DNA of 64,000 nt, taken from positions 992,001-1,056,000 of the forward strand of contig JAPWKE010000003.1 of assembly GCA_028283655.1 (NCBI GenBank). Direction: 5' to 3'. The translations under genes were made by a program, and so were the position numbers. The notes beneath the pieces were generated by a model. It searched no databases. It had not been told where the DNA came from and saw only the letters and a list, made by a program, of their open reading frames with translations. Positions 27,086-35,058 of the stretch are shown one piece after another. This DNA comes from Acidobacteriaceae bacterium. Its GTDB lineage: Bacteria > Acidobacteriota > Terriglobia > Terriglobales > Acidobacteriaceae. The first letter of the stretch is position 1, and every line of letters starts with the position of its first letter.

Positions 27086-28441
27086 ATGGCGATGAGCGAT
27101 AGTTCGGCGGGGAAGATCGTGGTGCTGGCAAGCGCCGATGCGGCGCTGCGTCAACGACTTCGGCAGAGCCTGGTGGGAATGCGCTGGACAGTGCGAGAGG
27201 CTGTTGGCGGTGCGGATGCGATTGCTCAGATGGAAGATACGCATGCCGAAGCTCTGGTAATGGACCACTGGCTGCCGGACCTGGAGGCTGCGGAGTTTGC
27301 CGGGCAGGTGAGGCTGATGTACCCCGGCGTGGATGTGCTGCGCGTGGATGGCGATCCCGTGGAGGGTTCGCAGCGATCGCCGCGGAGGCATGAGTTATTG
27401 CATGCGTTGCGCGAGGCGCTGGAAGATTTGCCTGTGTCGTTGCCGGCGCAAGCGTTGCCAGAAAAGAGCGACGGAGCTGCCTGGGCTTCGGCCCCTTTGG
27501 TGGCGCCGGGGAAGATTGCCGCCGCGCCGGGAGCTGGGTTCTTCGAGTCTTTGATGGCAGAGCCGGTCACTCCGGAGCCTACGCTGGAGGAGTTGGCGGT
27601 TAGGGCAGGAGCAAGCCTTGTGGATGAGGCCTCGGGTGCTGCTGCGGCGAGGGTGGTCGAGCCTGTCGTGACGTTTCCGGTGGATATTCCCGGAATGGTG
27701 GGTGCAAGTGCCGGGATGCATACGCTTGCGCGATTGATTCGCCTGGTCGCTCCGACGTCTGCCACGGTGTTGATCGAGGGCGAGACCGGAACCGGTAAGG
27801 AAGTGGTTGCGCAGGCCCTTCACGCGTTGAGCCTGAGGGCGAACAAGCCGTTTGCCGTGCTGAACTGCGCGGCGATCCCAGAGTCGTTGCTGGAAGCGGA
27901 GTTGTTTGGACATACGCGTGGCGCTTTTACGGGAGCGGTAACCTCTCGAACCGGGCGTATTGAGGCTGCGCATGGCGGCACGCTGTTCCTGGATGAGATT
28001 GGAGAGATGCCGCTGGCGCTGCAGGCCAAGATGCTGCGATTTCTGGAGTGTGGTGAGTTGCAGCGGGTGGGGGACAACGAAGTGGTGCGGGTGGACGTAC
28101 GCGTGATCGCTGCGACGCACCAGGACATTGAACGCCGAGCGGAGCAGGGAACGTTTCGGCTCGATCTGTATCACCGGCTTGCGGTGTTTCCGCTAGAGGT
28201 TCCTGCGCTGCGGACGCGGAAAGAAGATATTCCCGCGCTTAGCGAGTTCTTCTTGACGAAGCTGGGGGAAGGCGCGCCGAGGAAGAGGTTGTCGCCGGAA
28301 GCCCTGGTGCTGCTGCAAGAGTATGAGTGGCCCGGAAATGTTCGTGAGTTGGGGCATGTGCTGCATCGGGCGACGATTATGGCGGCTGGCCGTATGGAGT
28401 TGCTGGCCGAAGATATTCGCTTGAGGCGTGCCGGACGGTAA
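27086..28441 (+). CDS. Sigma-54-dependent activator lacking a DNA-binding domain
   Basis: The 451-residue protein has a degenerate receiver domain (about 8-115): the phosphoacceptor D60 remains (LVMDHWLPD), but the acidic pair is replaced (VVLASADA). A poorly conserved linker (115-200) leads to a full AAA+ domain with Walker A GETGTGKE (232-239), the sigma-54-contacting loop GAFTGA (279-284), LFLDEIGEM and the R-finger region. The chain ends about 20 residues after WPGNVRELGHVLHRA, so the Fis-type helix-turn-helix of NtrC/FlrC is absent. FlgR of Helicobacter is a known HTH-less flagellar activator. It should switch on the sigma-54 promoters of the locus from solution. The frame is open back to 26903; ATG 27086 gives the natural domain start. 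Confidence 0.88.
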   Translation: MAMSDSSAGKIVVLASADAALRQRLRQSLVGMRWTVREAVGGADAIAQMEDTHAEALVMDHWLPDLEAAEFAGQVRLMYPGVDVLRVDGDPVEGSQRSPRRHELLHALREALEDLPVSLPAQALPEKSDGAAWASAPLVAPGKIAAAPGAGFFESLMAEPVTPEPTLEELAVRAGASLVDEASGAAAARVVEPVVTFPVDIPGMVGASAGMHTLARLIRLVAPTSATVLIEGETGTGKEVVAQALHALSLRANKPFAVLNCAAIPESLLEAELFGHTRGAFTGAVTSRTGRIEAAHGGTLFLDEIGEMPLALQAKMLRFLECGELQRVGDNEVVRVDVRVIAATHQDIERRAEQGTFRLDLYHRLAVFPLEVPALRTRKEDIPALSEFFLTKLGEGAPRKRLSPEALVLLQEYEWPGNVRELGHVLHRATIMAAGRMELLAEDIRLRRAGR

Positions 28442-28481
28442 AAGCATTCTAAGAATTTAAGGTTTGCGGAGATGTTCCGCT

Positions 28482-28513
28482 AAGAAGGCGCTCAGAGGAG
28501 CGCCTTCTTCTTT
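28482..28513 (+). terminator. Terminator between the regulators and flgB
   Basis: AAGAAGGCGCTC, loop AGAG and GAGCGCCTTCTT form a 12-bp stem followed by CTTT, separating the regulatory genes from the structural operon. Confidence 0.85.
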
Positions 28514-28528
28514 GGCCGAAGACATGCA
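28513..28528 (+). promoter_or_regulatory. Predicted sigma-54 promoter of the flgB operon
   Basis: TGGCCGAAGACATGCA carries GG at -24 and GC at -12 with the required 12-nt spacing. A transcription start near 28539 would give a 24-nt leader that includes the ribosome site AAAGGGGA before flgB. The gene just upstream encodes a GAFTGA activator. Confidence 0.6.
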
Positions 28529-28562
28529 TGAAGTGTGTAGCGAAAGGGGACGTTGCCAAGCC

Positions 28563-28928
28563 ATGCAAATTGGATCGCATTTGAGTGAAGCGTTGGGGCG
28601 CTTCCTTGACCTGACGAACGACCAGATGAAGCTGACTGCTTCCAACCTGGCGAATGTCGATACGCCCGGTTATAAGACGCAGGGGATGAACTTTGCCCAG
28701 GCATTTCAGGATGCTATGCACGGCATTGACTCTGGCGCTGCGGCGAACGCTGGTGAGCATGTCTTCAACGTTGACGGGTTGGTGTCGAGGCCGGATGGCA
28801 ACAATGTGTCGATGGATCGGGAGAGTCTTGATCTGGCGAAGGAGCAGTTGCAGTTTCGTACAGGCGTGGAGTTGCTGAAGCGTGAGTACTCGCGAACCAT
28901 GTCGGCAATTCATGCGGATTCGAAGTAA
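28563..28928 (+). CDS. flgB: Flagellar proximal rod protein FlgB
   Basis: The 121-residue protein forms the lowest rod segment with FlgC, F and G. The signature SNLANVDTPGYKTQGMNFA near residue 30 is the conserved rod/hook N-terminal helix, and the C-terminal helix (ELLKREYSRTMSAIHADSK) pairs with it. The length fits FlgB (about 130). I chose ATG 28563, preceded by AAAGGGGA; the frame extends back through the promoter. It begins the first structural operon. Confidence 0.93.
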   Translation: MQIGSHLSEALGRFLDLTNDQMKLTASNLANVDTPGYKTQGMNFAQAFQDAMHGIDSGAAANAGEHVFNVDGLVSRPDGNNVSMDRESLDLAKEQLQFRTGVELLKREYSRTMSAIHADSK

Positions 28929-28940
28929 GGGAGAGAGCGG

Positions 28941-29417
28941 ATGAACCTGTTCGGTGTGATGGATGTGAGTGGCTCGGCGTTGAAGGCAGAACGGGTGCGC
29001 GCGGAAGTTGTTGCCGCGAATATGGCCAATGCCGAGACGACTCGCACGGCGGACGGAACGCCTTATAAACGGCAGCAGGTTGTCTTTGAAAGCTCGGGTG
29101 CAACGACTGCGTTTGGTGATGTGTTGCGCGGGCAGCCAGGAGTGCACTTTGCGTCGATGGGTACACCTTCGGCTGCGGGAGCGATTCCGGGTGGTGTGGC
29201 GGTGAGCGGTGTGGTGGACGATACTTCGGCTCCGCTGATGCGGTATGAGCCGGGGCATCCGGATGCGGACGCGAATGGGTATGTGGCGTATCCGAATATT
29301 AATCCGCTCACCGAGATGGTGGATCTGATGGGAGCGACACGCGCTTACGGAGCGAATGCGAGTGCGTTGCAGGCGGAGAAGAACATGATGAACGCTTCGC
29401 TGGATATTTTGAAGTAA
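28941..29417 (+). CDS. flgC: Flagellar proximal rod protein FlgC
   Basis: The 158-residue protein has the FlgC N-terminus (FGVMDVSGSALKAERVRAEV, then NMANAETTRT) and the C-terminal motif YPNINPLTEMVDLMGATRAY that ends in NMMNASLDILK. It builds the rod with FlgB and sits 12 nt after it, with GGGAGAGAG as ribosome site. The length matches the family, and no insertion is seen. Confidence 0.93.
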   Translation: MNLFGVMDVSGSALKAERVRAEVVAANMANAETTRTADGTPYKRQQVVFESSGATTAFGDVLRGQPGVHFASMGTPSAAGAIPGGVAVSGVVDDTSAPLMRYEPGHPDADANGYVAYPNINPLTEMVDLMGATRAYGANASALQAEKNMMNASLDILK

Positions 29418-29434
29418 GACCTAGGGGATAGACG

Positions 29435-29737
29435 ATGATTCATCCGGTTTCGAGCGCGATTACGAGCGCGATACAACAGGCAGCGACACAAGCGCAGACA
29501 GAGCAGACTGCCGCGGCGACTCCGTTTGCTGGTGTTTTTCATTCGATGGTGCAGGAGACGTCGAGCCTGGAGACGAAGGCGAATGAGGCTGTTACGGGCT
29601 TGATGAATGGCTCGGGTGTTGAAGTGCATGACGCAATGATCGCGACACAGAAGGCGGATATGAGTTTCGAGTTGGCGTTACAGGTAAGGAACAAAGCCGT
29701 TGCGGCGTATCAGCAAATGATGAATATGCAGTTCTAG
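29435..29737 (+). CDS. fliE: Flagellar hook-basal body protein FliE
   Basis: The 100-residue FliE connects the MS ring to the rod and is the first axial substrate of the export apparatus. The C-terminal half carries the family motif GSGVEVHDAMIATQKADMSFELALQVRNK (split here across residues 58-86) and the final YQQMMNMQF. The length fits. It lies 17 nt after flgC and ahead of fliF in the classical order. Confidence 0.92.
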   Translation: MIHPVSSAITSAIQQAATQAQTEQTAAATPFAGVFHSMVQETSSLETKANEAVTGLMNGSGVEVHDAMIATQKADMSFELALQVRNKAVAAYQQMMNMQF

Positions 29738-29783
29738 CAGCAGATCGTATTAGTGACGCATTTCACCAAAGGGATATAGATCA

Positions 29784-31523
29784 GTGGCAGAGCAGCAGGG
29801 ACAACAAAGTGCGGAGTTGATGACGCAGCCGGGAGTAGGCGGTGGTGTGGCTCAGGCTGTTCATCTGATGAACCGTGCGCGTGCCATATGGGCGGGGATG
29901 CCGCAGTCGAAGCGCACGAAGTTGATTCTGGCTGGAGCTGTGATGGTTGCAGCGTGTGCGCTGGTGAGCTGGTGGGGAACTCGCACGGAGTGGAAGACGC
30001 TGTACTCAGGGCTTGAGGTTCGTGACCTGCAGCAGGTTGAGTCTGAGCTGGCAGCGGCGGGCATCACGTATGAGACGACGCAGGATGGAAGCGGCGTTGA
30101 GGTTCCGGTGGCATTGCTTGACAAGGCTCGGATGGAAGTGGCCGCGAAGGGAACACCGCAGTCGGGGCGAATGGGCTTTGAGCTCTTCGATAAACCGAAC
30201 TGGGTTGGTTCAGAGTTCGATGAGAAGGTGAATTATCAGCGCGCTCTTGAGGGCGAGTTGGAGCATACGATTGCGACGATCAGCGCGGTTCGCTCTGCGC
30301 GCGTACATCTTGTGATGCCGAAAGATTCGTTGTTCAGCGATGGACAGAAGCCTGCGAAGGCTTCCGTCGTGCTGAAGCTAAAGAGGTCGACTCTGCAGAA
30401 GGAAGAGATTGAGTCGATACGGAGTTTCGTGGCAAGTGCGGTGGATGGGCTGCAGCCGGATCAGGTTACGCTGATCGACGCGGATGGGCGGGTCAACCTG
30501 AACTCTGTTGCGGCGAATGCGCAGTCGAGTGATGAAGAGCAAGCGCTTTCTGACAAGCTGGTGGCGATGCTCGAGCCATTGGCGGGTAGAGAGAATGTGC
30601 GCGCGACGGTGAATATTGCCTATGACCAGAGCTCGCAGGAGCGCACGGATGAGGTTGTGGACCCGACTCAGGTGGTGGCGGTGCAGACGCAGAAGAGCGT
30701 GCAGCAGGCCGGTGCAGGAGCGGGACATCCGCAAGGTGTTCCGGGGACGGCGAGCAATACACCCATTACTGCGGATAAGGATGGCAAGGCCCAGCTGCCG
30801 GTGTATCCGGCTTCCGCAGCACAGCAGCAGAATGCAAGCGAAGAGAGTTCTACGTTCGCGGTGACGAAGCATACGACGCACGAAGCTGTCGGACCGGGGC
30901 GGGTGGCAAGGGTTACGGCTGCGGTGCTGATCAACGATCGTGCTTTGACGGAAGGTGCGGGCAAGGGCTCGCATAGAGTATGGCGGCCTCGCACGATTGA
31001 TGAGATGAAGCGGTTGGAGGAGTTAGCACGAGCGGCGGTGGGCTTCGAGGAAAAGCGTGGCGATTCTGTGGTGCTGCAAAATATTGCGTTCACTGGAAAT
31101 GCTCCAGAGCCTGTGGTGACGGGTTGGGAGAAGACGAGCGGCGAGTTGAAGGAGGTGCTTCGCTCACAACCTGAGCTGCTGAAGAATGTCGGTGGTGCGT
31201 TGCTGGCTGTGTTGATGATTCTGCTGGTCGTACGTCCAGTGGCAAAGTCAACGATGACGATGCTGAGTGAGGCGAAGGCTTTACCTGGTGCGGTCGGCAC
31301 TCGTGTGGATGCGTCGTCACGAGTGGAGTTGCAGGACGAGTTGCCGGAGCTTGAGGCGTCTCGATCTGCGGCGCATGCTTTGCCGGGAGTGGAGATTCGC
31401 AAATCTCAGGCGGCGATCGATGCCGAAGGCGTACTTGAGTACGTCACGGCGCATGTGAAGCGTGATCCTCAGCAGACGACACGTCTGTTGGAGGCCTGGA
31501 TTGGTGGAAAGGAACGGTCGTAG
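29784..31523 (+). CDS. fliF: Flagellar MS-ring protein FliF
   Basis: The 579-residue protein forms the inner-membrane MS ring. It has two membrane helices, near residues 48-66 (ILAGAVMVAACALVSWW) and about 470-488 (VGGALLAVLMILLVV), flanking a large periplasmic part with the secretin-like ring-building motifs (LYSGLEVRDLQQVESELAAA; GRMGFELFDKPNW). The C-terminal cytoplasmic tail (about 520-579) is the FliG-binding segment. Translation starts at GTG 29784, and fliG begins 3 nt after its stop. The length is typical. Confidence 0.95.
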   Translation: MAEQQGQQSAELMTQPGVGGGVAQAVHLMNRARAIWAGMPQSKRTKLILAGAVMVAACALVSWWGTRTEWKTLYSGLEVRDLQQVESELAAAGITYETTQDGSGVEVPVALLDKARMEVAAKGTPQSGRMGFELFDKPNWVGSEFDEKVNYQRALEGELEHTIATISAVRSARVHLVMPKDSLFSDGQKPAKASVVLKLKRSTLQKEEIESIRSFVASAVDGLQPDQVTLIDADGRVNLNSVAANAQSSDEEQALSDKLVAMLEPLAGRENVRATVNIAYDQSSQERTDEVVDPTQVVAVQTQKSVQQAGAGAGHPQGVPGTASNTPITADKDGKAQLPVYPASAAQQQNASEESSTFAVTKHTTHEAVGPGRVARVTAAVLINDRALTEGAGKGSHRVWRPRTIDEMKRLEELARAAVGFEEKRGDSVVLQNIAFTGNAPEPVVTGWEKTSGELKEVLRSQPELLKNVGGALLAVLMILLVVRPVAKSTMTMLSEAKALPGAVGTRVDASSRVELQDELPELEASRSAAHALPGVEIRKSQAAIDAEGVLEYVTAHVKRDPQQTTRLLEAWIGGKERS

Positions 31524-31526
31524 AAG

Positions 31527-32606
31527 ATGACAGGAACAATGACGCAGTCGCAGCAGGTGTTTCAACCTTTATTGCTGCCAGTGGATGCAGGGTTTACACC
31601 GTCTGATTTGCCGGGAGTAAAGAAGGCCGCAATCTTGCTGTTGGCCGTCGGCAACGATATTGCGAAAGAGATGCTGCAGCAACTAAGCGAGCGTGATGTT
31701 CAGCGTGTGACCGAAGAGATTACTAAGCTGCAGGACGTGCCTGCTCCTTTGCTGACGCAGGTTGTCACTGAGTTCTATGGCTTGTTGGAGACGCAGCAGT
31801 ACATGGTTCGCGGAGGCCGTTTGTATGCTGAGCGAGTGTTGACGGATGCGTTTGGCGAGAAGCGCGCCAAGGACCTGTTGAACGAAGTGCGAGAGTTGCA
31901 GGAACGTTCGACGGGCGATATTGCGGTATTGCGTGAGATGGATCCGCAACAGCTAAGCAAGTTTCTGGAGAATGAACATCCGCAGACGATTGCGCTGGTG
32001 CTTGCTCATCTTGAGCCGCAGAAAGGTTCCATGCTGTTGATGTCACTGAAGCCACAGCTGAGAGTGGATACGGTGCGACGGCTAGCGGAGATGCGACAGT
32101 TTTCTCCGGAGATGGCTTCGAAGGTTGCTTTGATTCTCGCCAAGCGTATGGATGCTCTCGGATCGAGTGGACGCCGCTCGTACTCGGGGTTCAAGTCTGT
32201 TGCTGAGTTGCTGAATCGCATGGACCAGAATGCAAGCCGTTCAATTCTGGAGGGCATCGAGCAGACAGAACCAAAGCTGGCTATCGGAATTCGCGACCTG
32301 ATGTTTACGTTCGATGACCTGTTGACCGTGCCGCAGACGGGGATTCGAGAGATTCTTTCCGCAGTGGATAAGCGGATTCTTGCGACAGCGCTGAAGGGGT
32401 CGAAGGAAAATGTTCGCGTTCATCTTTGCGCGGCGATGAGTTCTCGTGCGGTGGAGATGCTGGAAGAAGATATGGAAGCGATGGGACCGGTAAGGGCAAA
32501 GGACGTTACCGCCGCGCAGCAGGAGTTACTGGCTGTTGCGCGAAACCTGGAGACGGAAGGCAAGATCGTACTCCGCATGGAGAGTGAAAATGACTACGCC
32601 GTTTGA
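31527..32606 (+). CDS. fliG: Flagellar motor switch protein FliG
   Basis: The 359-residue protein sits on the MS ring and converts stator force to torque. It has an N-terminal FliF-binding domain (DLPGVKKAAILLLAVGNDIA), the middle-domain EHPQTIALVLAHLEP motif near residue 155 that contacts FliM, and a C-terminal domain with the charged torque helix near residues 280-300. It overlaps the start of fliH by 17 nt, indicating translational coupling. Confidence 0.95.
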   Translation: MTGTMTQSQQVFQPLLLPVDAGFTPSDLPGVKKAAILLLAVGNDIAKEMLQQLSERDVQRVTEEITKLQDVPAPLLTQVVTEFYGLLETQQYMVRGGRLYAERVLTDAFGEKRAKDLLNEVRELQERSTGDIAVLREMDPQQLSKFLENEHPQTIALVLAHLEPQKGSMLLMSLKPQLRVDTVRRLAEMRQFSPEMASKVALILAKRMDALGSSGRRSYSGFKSVAELLNRMDQNASRSILEGIEQTEPKLAIGIRDLMFTFDDLLTVPQTGIREILSAVDKRILATALKGSKENVRVHLCAAMSSRAVEMLEEDMEAMGPVRAKDVTAAQQELLAVARNLETEGKIVLRMESENDYAV

Positions 32607-33240
32607 TTCGCCTTCTGAGAGCGAAGTGATAGCGCTGCAGTTCGAAGAGTGGAGTGAGAGTGTTGGGCCTTCCTTCGTGGACGCGCAAGAACTTGCGAAC
32701 GCAGCCGCCGAACGTGACGTATTGACGTCTGAGTTCCAGCAGGAGCTTGCTGTGCGAGTGGAAGAAGCTCGCGAAGCTGCAAGGCACGAGGCTCATGAGG
32801 CGGGCGAGCAGCGTATTCACGATGCGATTGAAATTGAGCGAACGGCTGTTGCTATGGCTTGCGCCGGGTTTGCGAAAGCCCGCGAGCGTTACTTCAATGA
32901 GATTGAATTGGAAGTGGTCAAGCTGTCGCTATCTATTGCGGAACGGGTGCTGCACCGTGAGGTGATGATGGATGCGACGCTGCTTGCGGGTGTCGTTCGA
33001 GTCGCGCTGGCGAAGTTGAGTAGTGCGGATGGTGTGGTGCTATTTGTTCCTGCTGATGATGCTGAGGAGTGGCGCAAGGCAATGAAGCTGACTGAACTTC
33101 AGGTTCAGGGTGATGATTTGCTTCGTCGTGGCGATGTTCGCTTGCAGACGACCGCTGGCGTTGCTGAGCTTGGATTGAAGCCGCAGTTGGCGGAGATTGA
33201 ACGCGGGTTTTTCGATCTGCTTTCGAAGAGGCATGCCTAG
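32590..33240 (+). CDS. fliH: Flagellar export ATPase regulator FliH
   Basis: The 216-residue protein has a glutamate-rich helical N-terminal half (EFQQELAVRVEEAREAARHE) and a C-terminal domain (about 115-216) resembling V-type ATPase subunit E, with ERVLHREVMMD and VRVALAKL. It holds FliI inactive until docking at the export gate. I chose ATG 32590 inside the fliG end; longer frames begin within fliG. The position between fliG and fliI is decisive because sequence conservation is low. Confidence 0.85.
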   Translation: MTTPFDSPSESEVIALQFEEWSESVGPSFVDAQELANAAAERDVLTSEFQQELAVRVEEAREAARHEAHEAGEQRIHDAIEIERTAVAMACAGFAKARERYFNEIELEVVKLSLSIAERVLHREVMMDATLLAGVVRVALAKLSSADGVVLFVPADDAEEWRKAMKLTELQVQGDDLLRRGDVRLQTTAGVAELGLKPQLAEIERGFFDLLSKRHA

Positions 33241-33243
33241 GCA

Positions 33244-34557
33244 ATGGCCTTTGAACCACATCTCGGTTTGTTTGAATCACGGTTGAAGAACTCTCCTTCC
33301 TGGTTTTGGCAAGGCAGGATCGTGTCTGCCAGCGCCCAGACGGTAGAGAGTCTTGGGCCGCCGTGTTCGTTGGGGGAGGTGTGTGAACTGGTGGGATCGG
33401 ATGGTATTCGGTACGAAGCTGAGGTGATCGGGTTTCGTGGTGATCGAGTTGTCATGATGCCGCTGATGACATGCAATGGTGTTCGCCATGGCGATGCGGT
33501 TCGTGCGCTAGGACGGGCTGCGGAGATTGGTATGGGCGCGTCCATGCTGGGGCGAGTGATGGACGCTGTCGGACGTCCTATGGATGGGCGTGGGCCGTTG
33601 GCGATAACGAAGTCCGCACTGCTGGATGGGAATGTGCCGGATGCTATGGACCGGGTTCCGATCAGCGAGCCGCTACGTACTGGTGTTCGTGCGATTGACG
33701 CGATGTTGACGGTTGGGCGTGGTCAACGTGTGGGACTCTTCGGTGGGTCGGGTGTAGGAAAAAGCACGTTGATCGGAATGATGACACGCAATACCTCTGC
33801 AGATGTGACCGTGGTGGGATTGGTAGGGGAGCGCGGGCGCGAGGTGAGGGAGTTCCTGGAAGATTCACTTGGTGAAGAGGGTCTTAAACGTTCGGTGGTC
33901 TTCGTTTCGACATCGGACCAGTCAGCACTCTTGCGCATGAGGGCGGCGCAGGCGGCGACGGCGGCGGCGGAGTTCTATGCATCGCAAGGGATGAACGTGT
34001 TGTTGGTGTTGGACTCCCTGACGCGCTATGCGATGGCTGCTCGTGAGGTGGGGTTGGCGGCAGGCGAGCCTCCAACGAGTAAGGGGTATACGCCGAGTGT
34101 GTTTTCGCGTCTGGCGAAGTTGGTGGAGCGTGCTGGCAGGTTTGAGCACGGTAGCATTACGGCTTTCTATACGGTGCTGATGGAAGGAGACGATCAGCAG
34201 GATCCGATCGTCGATAGCGTGCGTTCGTATGTGGATGGCCATGTTGTTCTGTCGCGTGAACTGGCTTCGCAGGGGTGGTATCCGCCGATTCAGGTGCTTG
34301 ATTCGCTGAGCCGCACGATGCCTGCTGTGACGACCAAAGAGCATCGTGCCAAGGTGAGCGAGGTTAGGAGACTGATGGCCGCTCATGAACGATCAGCGGA
34401 CCTTGTTCGAATGGGCGCTTATGCTGCCGGTGCAGACCGAGAGCTTGATCGCGCGATTGCTGCGTTGCCTCTGATCAAAGCGTTTCTATCGCAGGATTTG
34501 GGTGAGTCTCCGCTGGTGGAGGAGACGATGGCACGACTGGAGCGGCTGGCGTTATGA
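33244..34557 (+). CDS. fliI: Flagellum-specific export ATPase FliI
   Basis: The 437-residue ATPase unfolds and feeds substrates into the flagellar export gate. Walker A is GLFGGSGVGKSTLI near residue 174, Walker B is in VLLVLDSLTRYAMAAREVGLA near residue 258, and the C-terminal ring domain follows. The N-terminal beta barrel (LGPPCSLGEVCELV) is present. fliJ starts at the stop with an ATGA overlap. It is full length. Confidence 0.95.
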   Translation: MAFEPHLGLFESRLKNSPSWFWQGRIVSASAQTVESLGPPCSLGEVCELVGSDGIRYEAEVIGFRGDRVVMMPLMTCNGVRHGDAVRALGRAAEIGMGASMLGRVMDAVGRPMDGRGPLAITKSALLDGNVPDAMDRVPISEPLRTGVRAIDAMLTVGRGQRVGLFGGSGVGKSTLIGMMTRNTSADVTVVGLVGERGREVREFLEDSLGEEGLKRSVVFVSTSDQSALLRMRAAQAATAAAEFYASQGMNVLLVLDSLTRYAMAAREVGLAAGEPPTSKGYTPSVFSRLAKLVERAGRFEHGSITAFYTVLMEGDDQQDPIVDSVRSYVDGHVVLSRELASQGWYPPIQVLDSLSRTMPAVTTKEHRAKVSEVRRLMAAHERSADLVRMGAYAAGADRELDRAIAALPLIKAFLSQDLGESPLVEETMARLERLAL

Positions 34558-35018
34558 GCTTTACGTTGCAGCAGATGGAACGGTTGAAGCGTCTGCGGCA
34601 AGCACAGGAACGTATGCAGGAAGCAGCGTTAGCTGTAGCCCGGCGAGAGGTTACTGCAGCCGAAGAGCGGCTGCTTGCTCTGCGTCTGAAGAGAGATTCG
34701 TGGCAACGCGAGGGGCGAAGCGAATTGCAGGAAGGGCGATGCGAGGAGTGGAGAGTCGCCGAAGGATCTAGTGTGCTGACAGAGATGCAGGACGCCGTAC
34801 TGCAGCAAATATTGCAGGACCGAAAGGCGCAAGAAGCAAGCGCGCTTGAGGTGCTGTTGCTGCGTAAAGTTGCTACGGAGCAAGTTGTAATGATTGACGA
34901 AAAAATGCGCGAGGCCCTGAAGAAAGAGGGCGAGCGCAGAGAGCAGAATGTCAGCGATGATCGCTTTGCGGCGAGGACGTTCTGGGCCGATCATCGTGAA
35001 CGGGTAGCAGAGTTGTAG
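34554..35018 (+). CDS. fliJ: Flagellar export chaperone/stalk protein FliJ
   Basis: The 154-residue protein is predicted as one long antiparallel coiled coil (LQQMERLKRLRQAQERMQ ... KMREALKKEGERREQNVSD), like FliJ, the central stalk of the FliI hexamer. Sequence identity across the family is very low, so the call rests on coiled coil, length, and place after fliI with an ATGA overlap. The terminal TFWADHRERVAEL is rich in Arg and Glu. Confidence 0.8.
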   Translation: MSFTLQQMERLKRLRQAQERMQEAALAVARREVTAAEERLLALRLKRDSWQREGRSELQEGRCEEWRVAEGSSVLTEMQDAVLQQILQDRKAQEASALEVLLLRKVATEQVVMIDEKMREALKKEGERREQNVSDDRFAARTFWADHRERVAEL

Positions 35019-35058
35019 AGTTCTGAAGCTGCGTTAATTCTTTACCAGGTGACATGGC

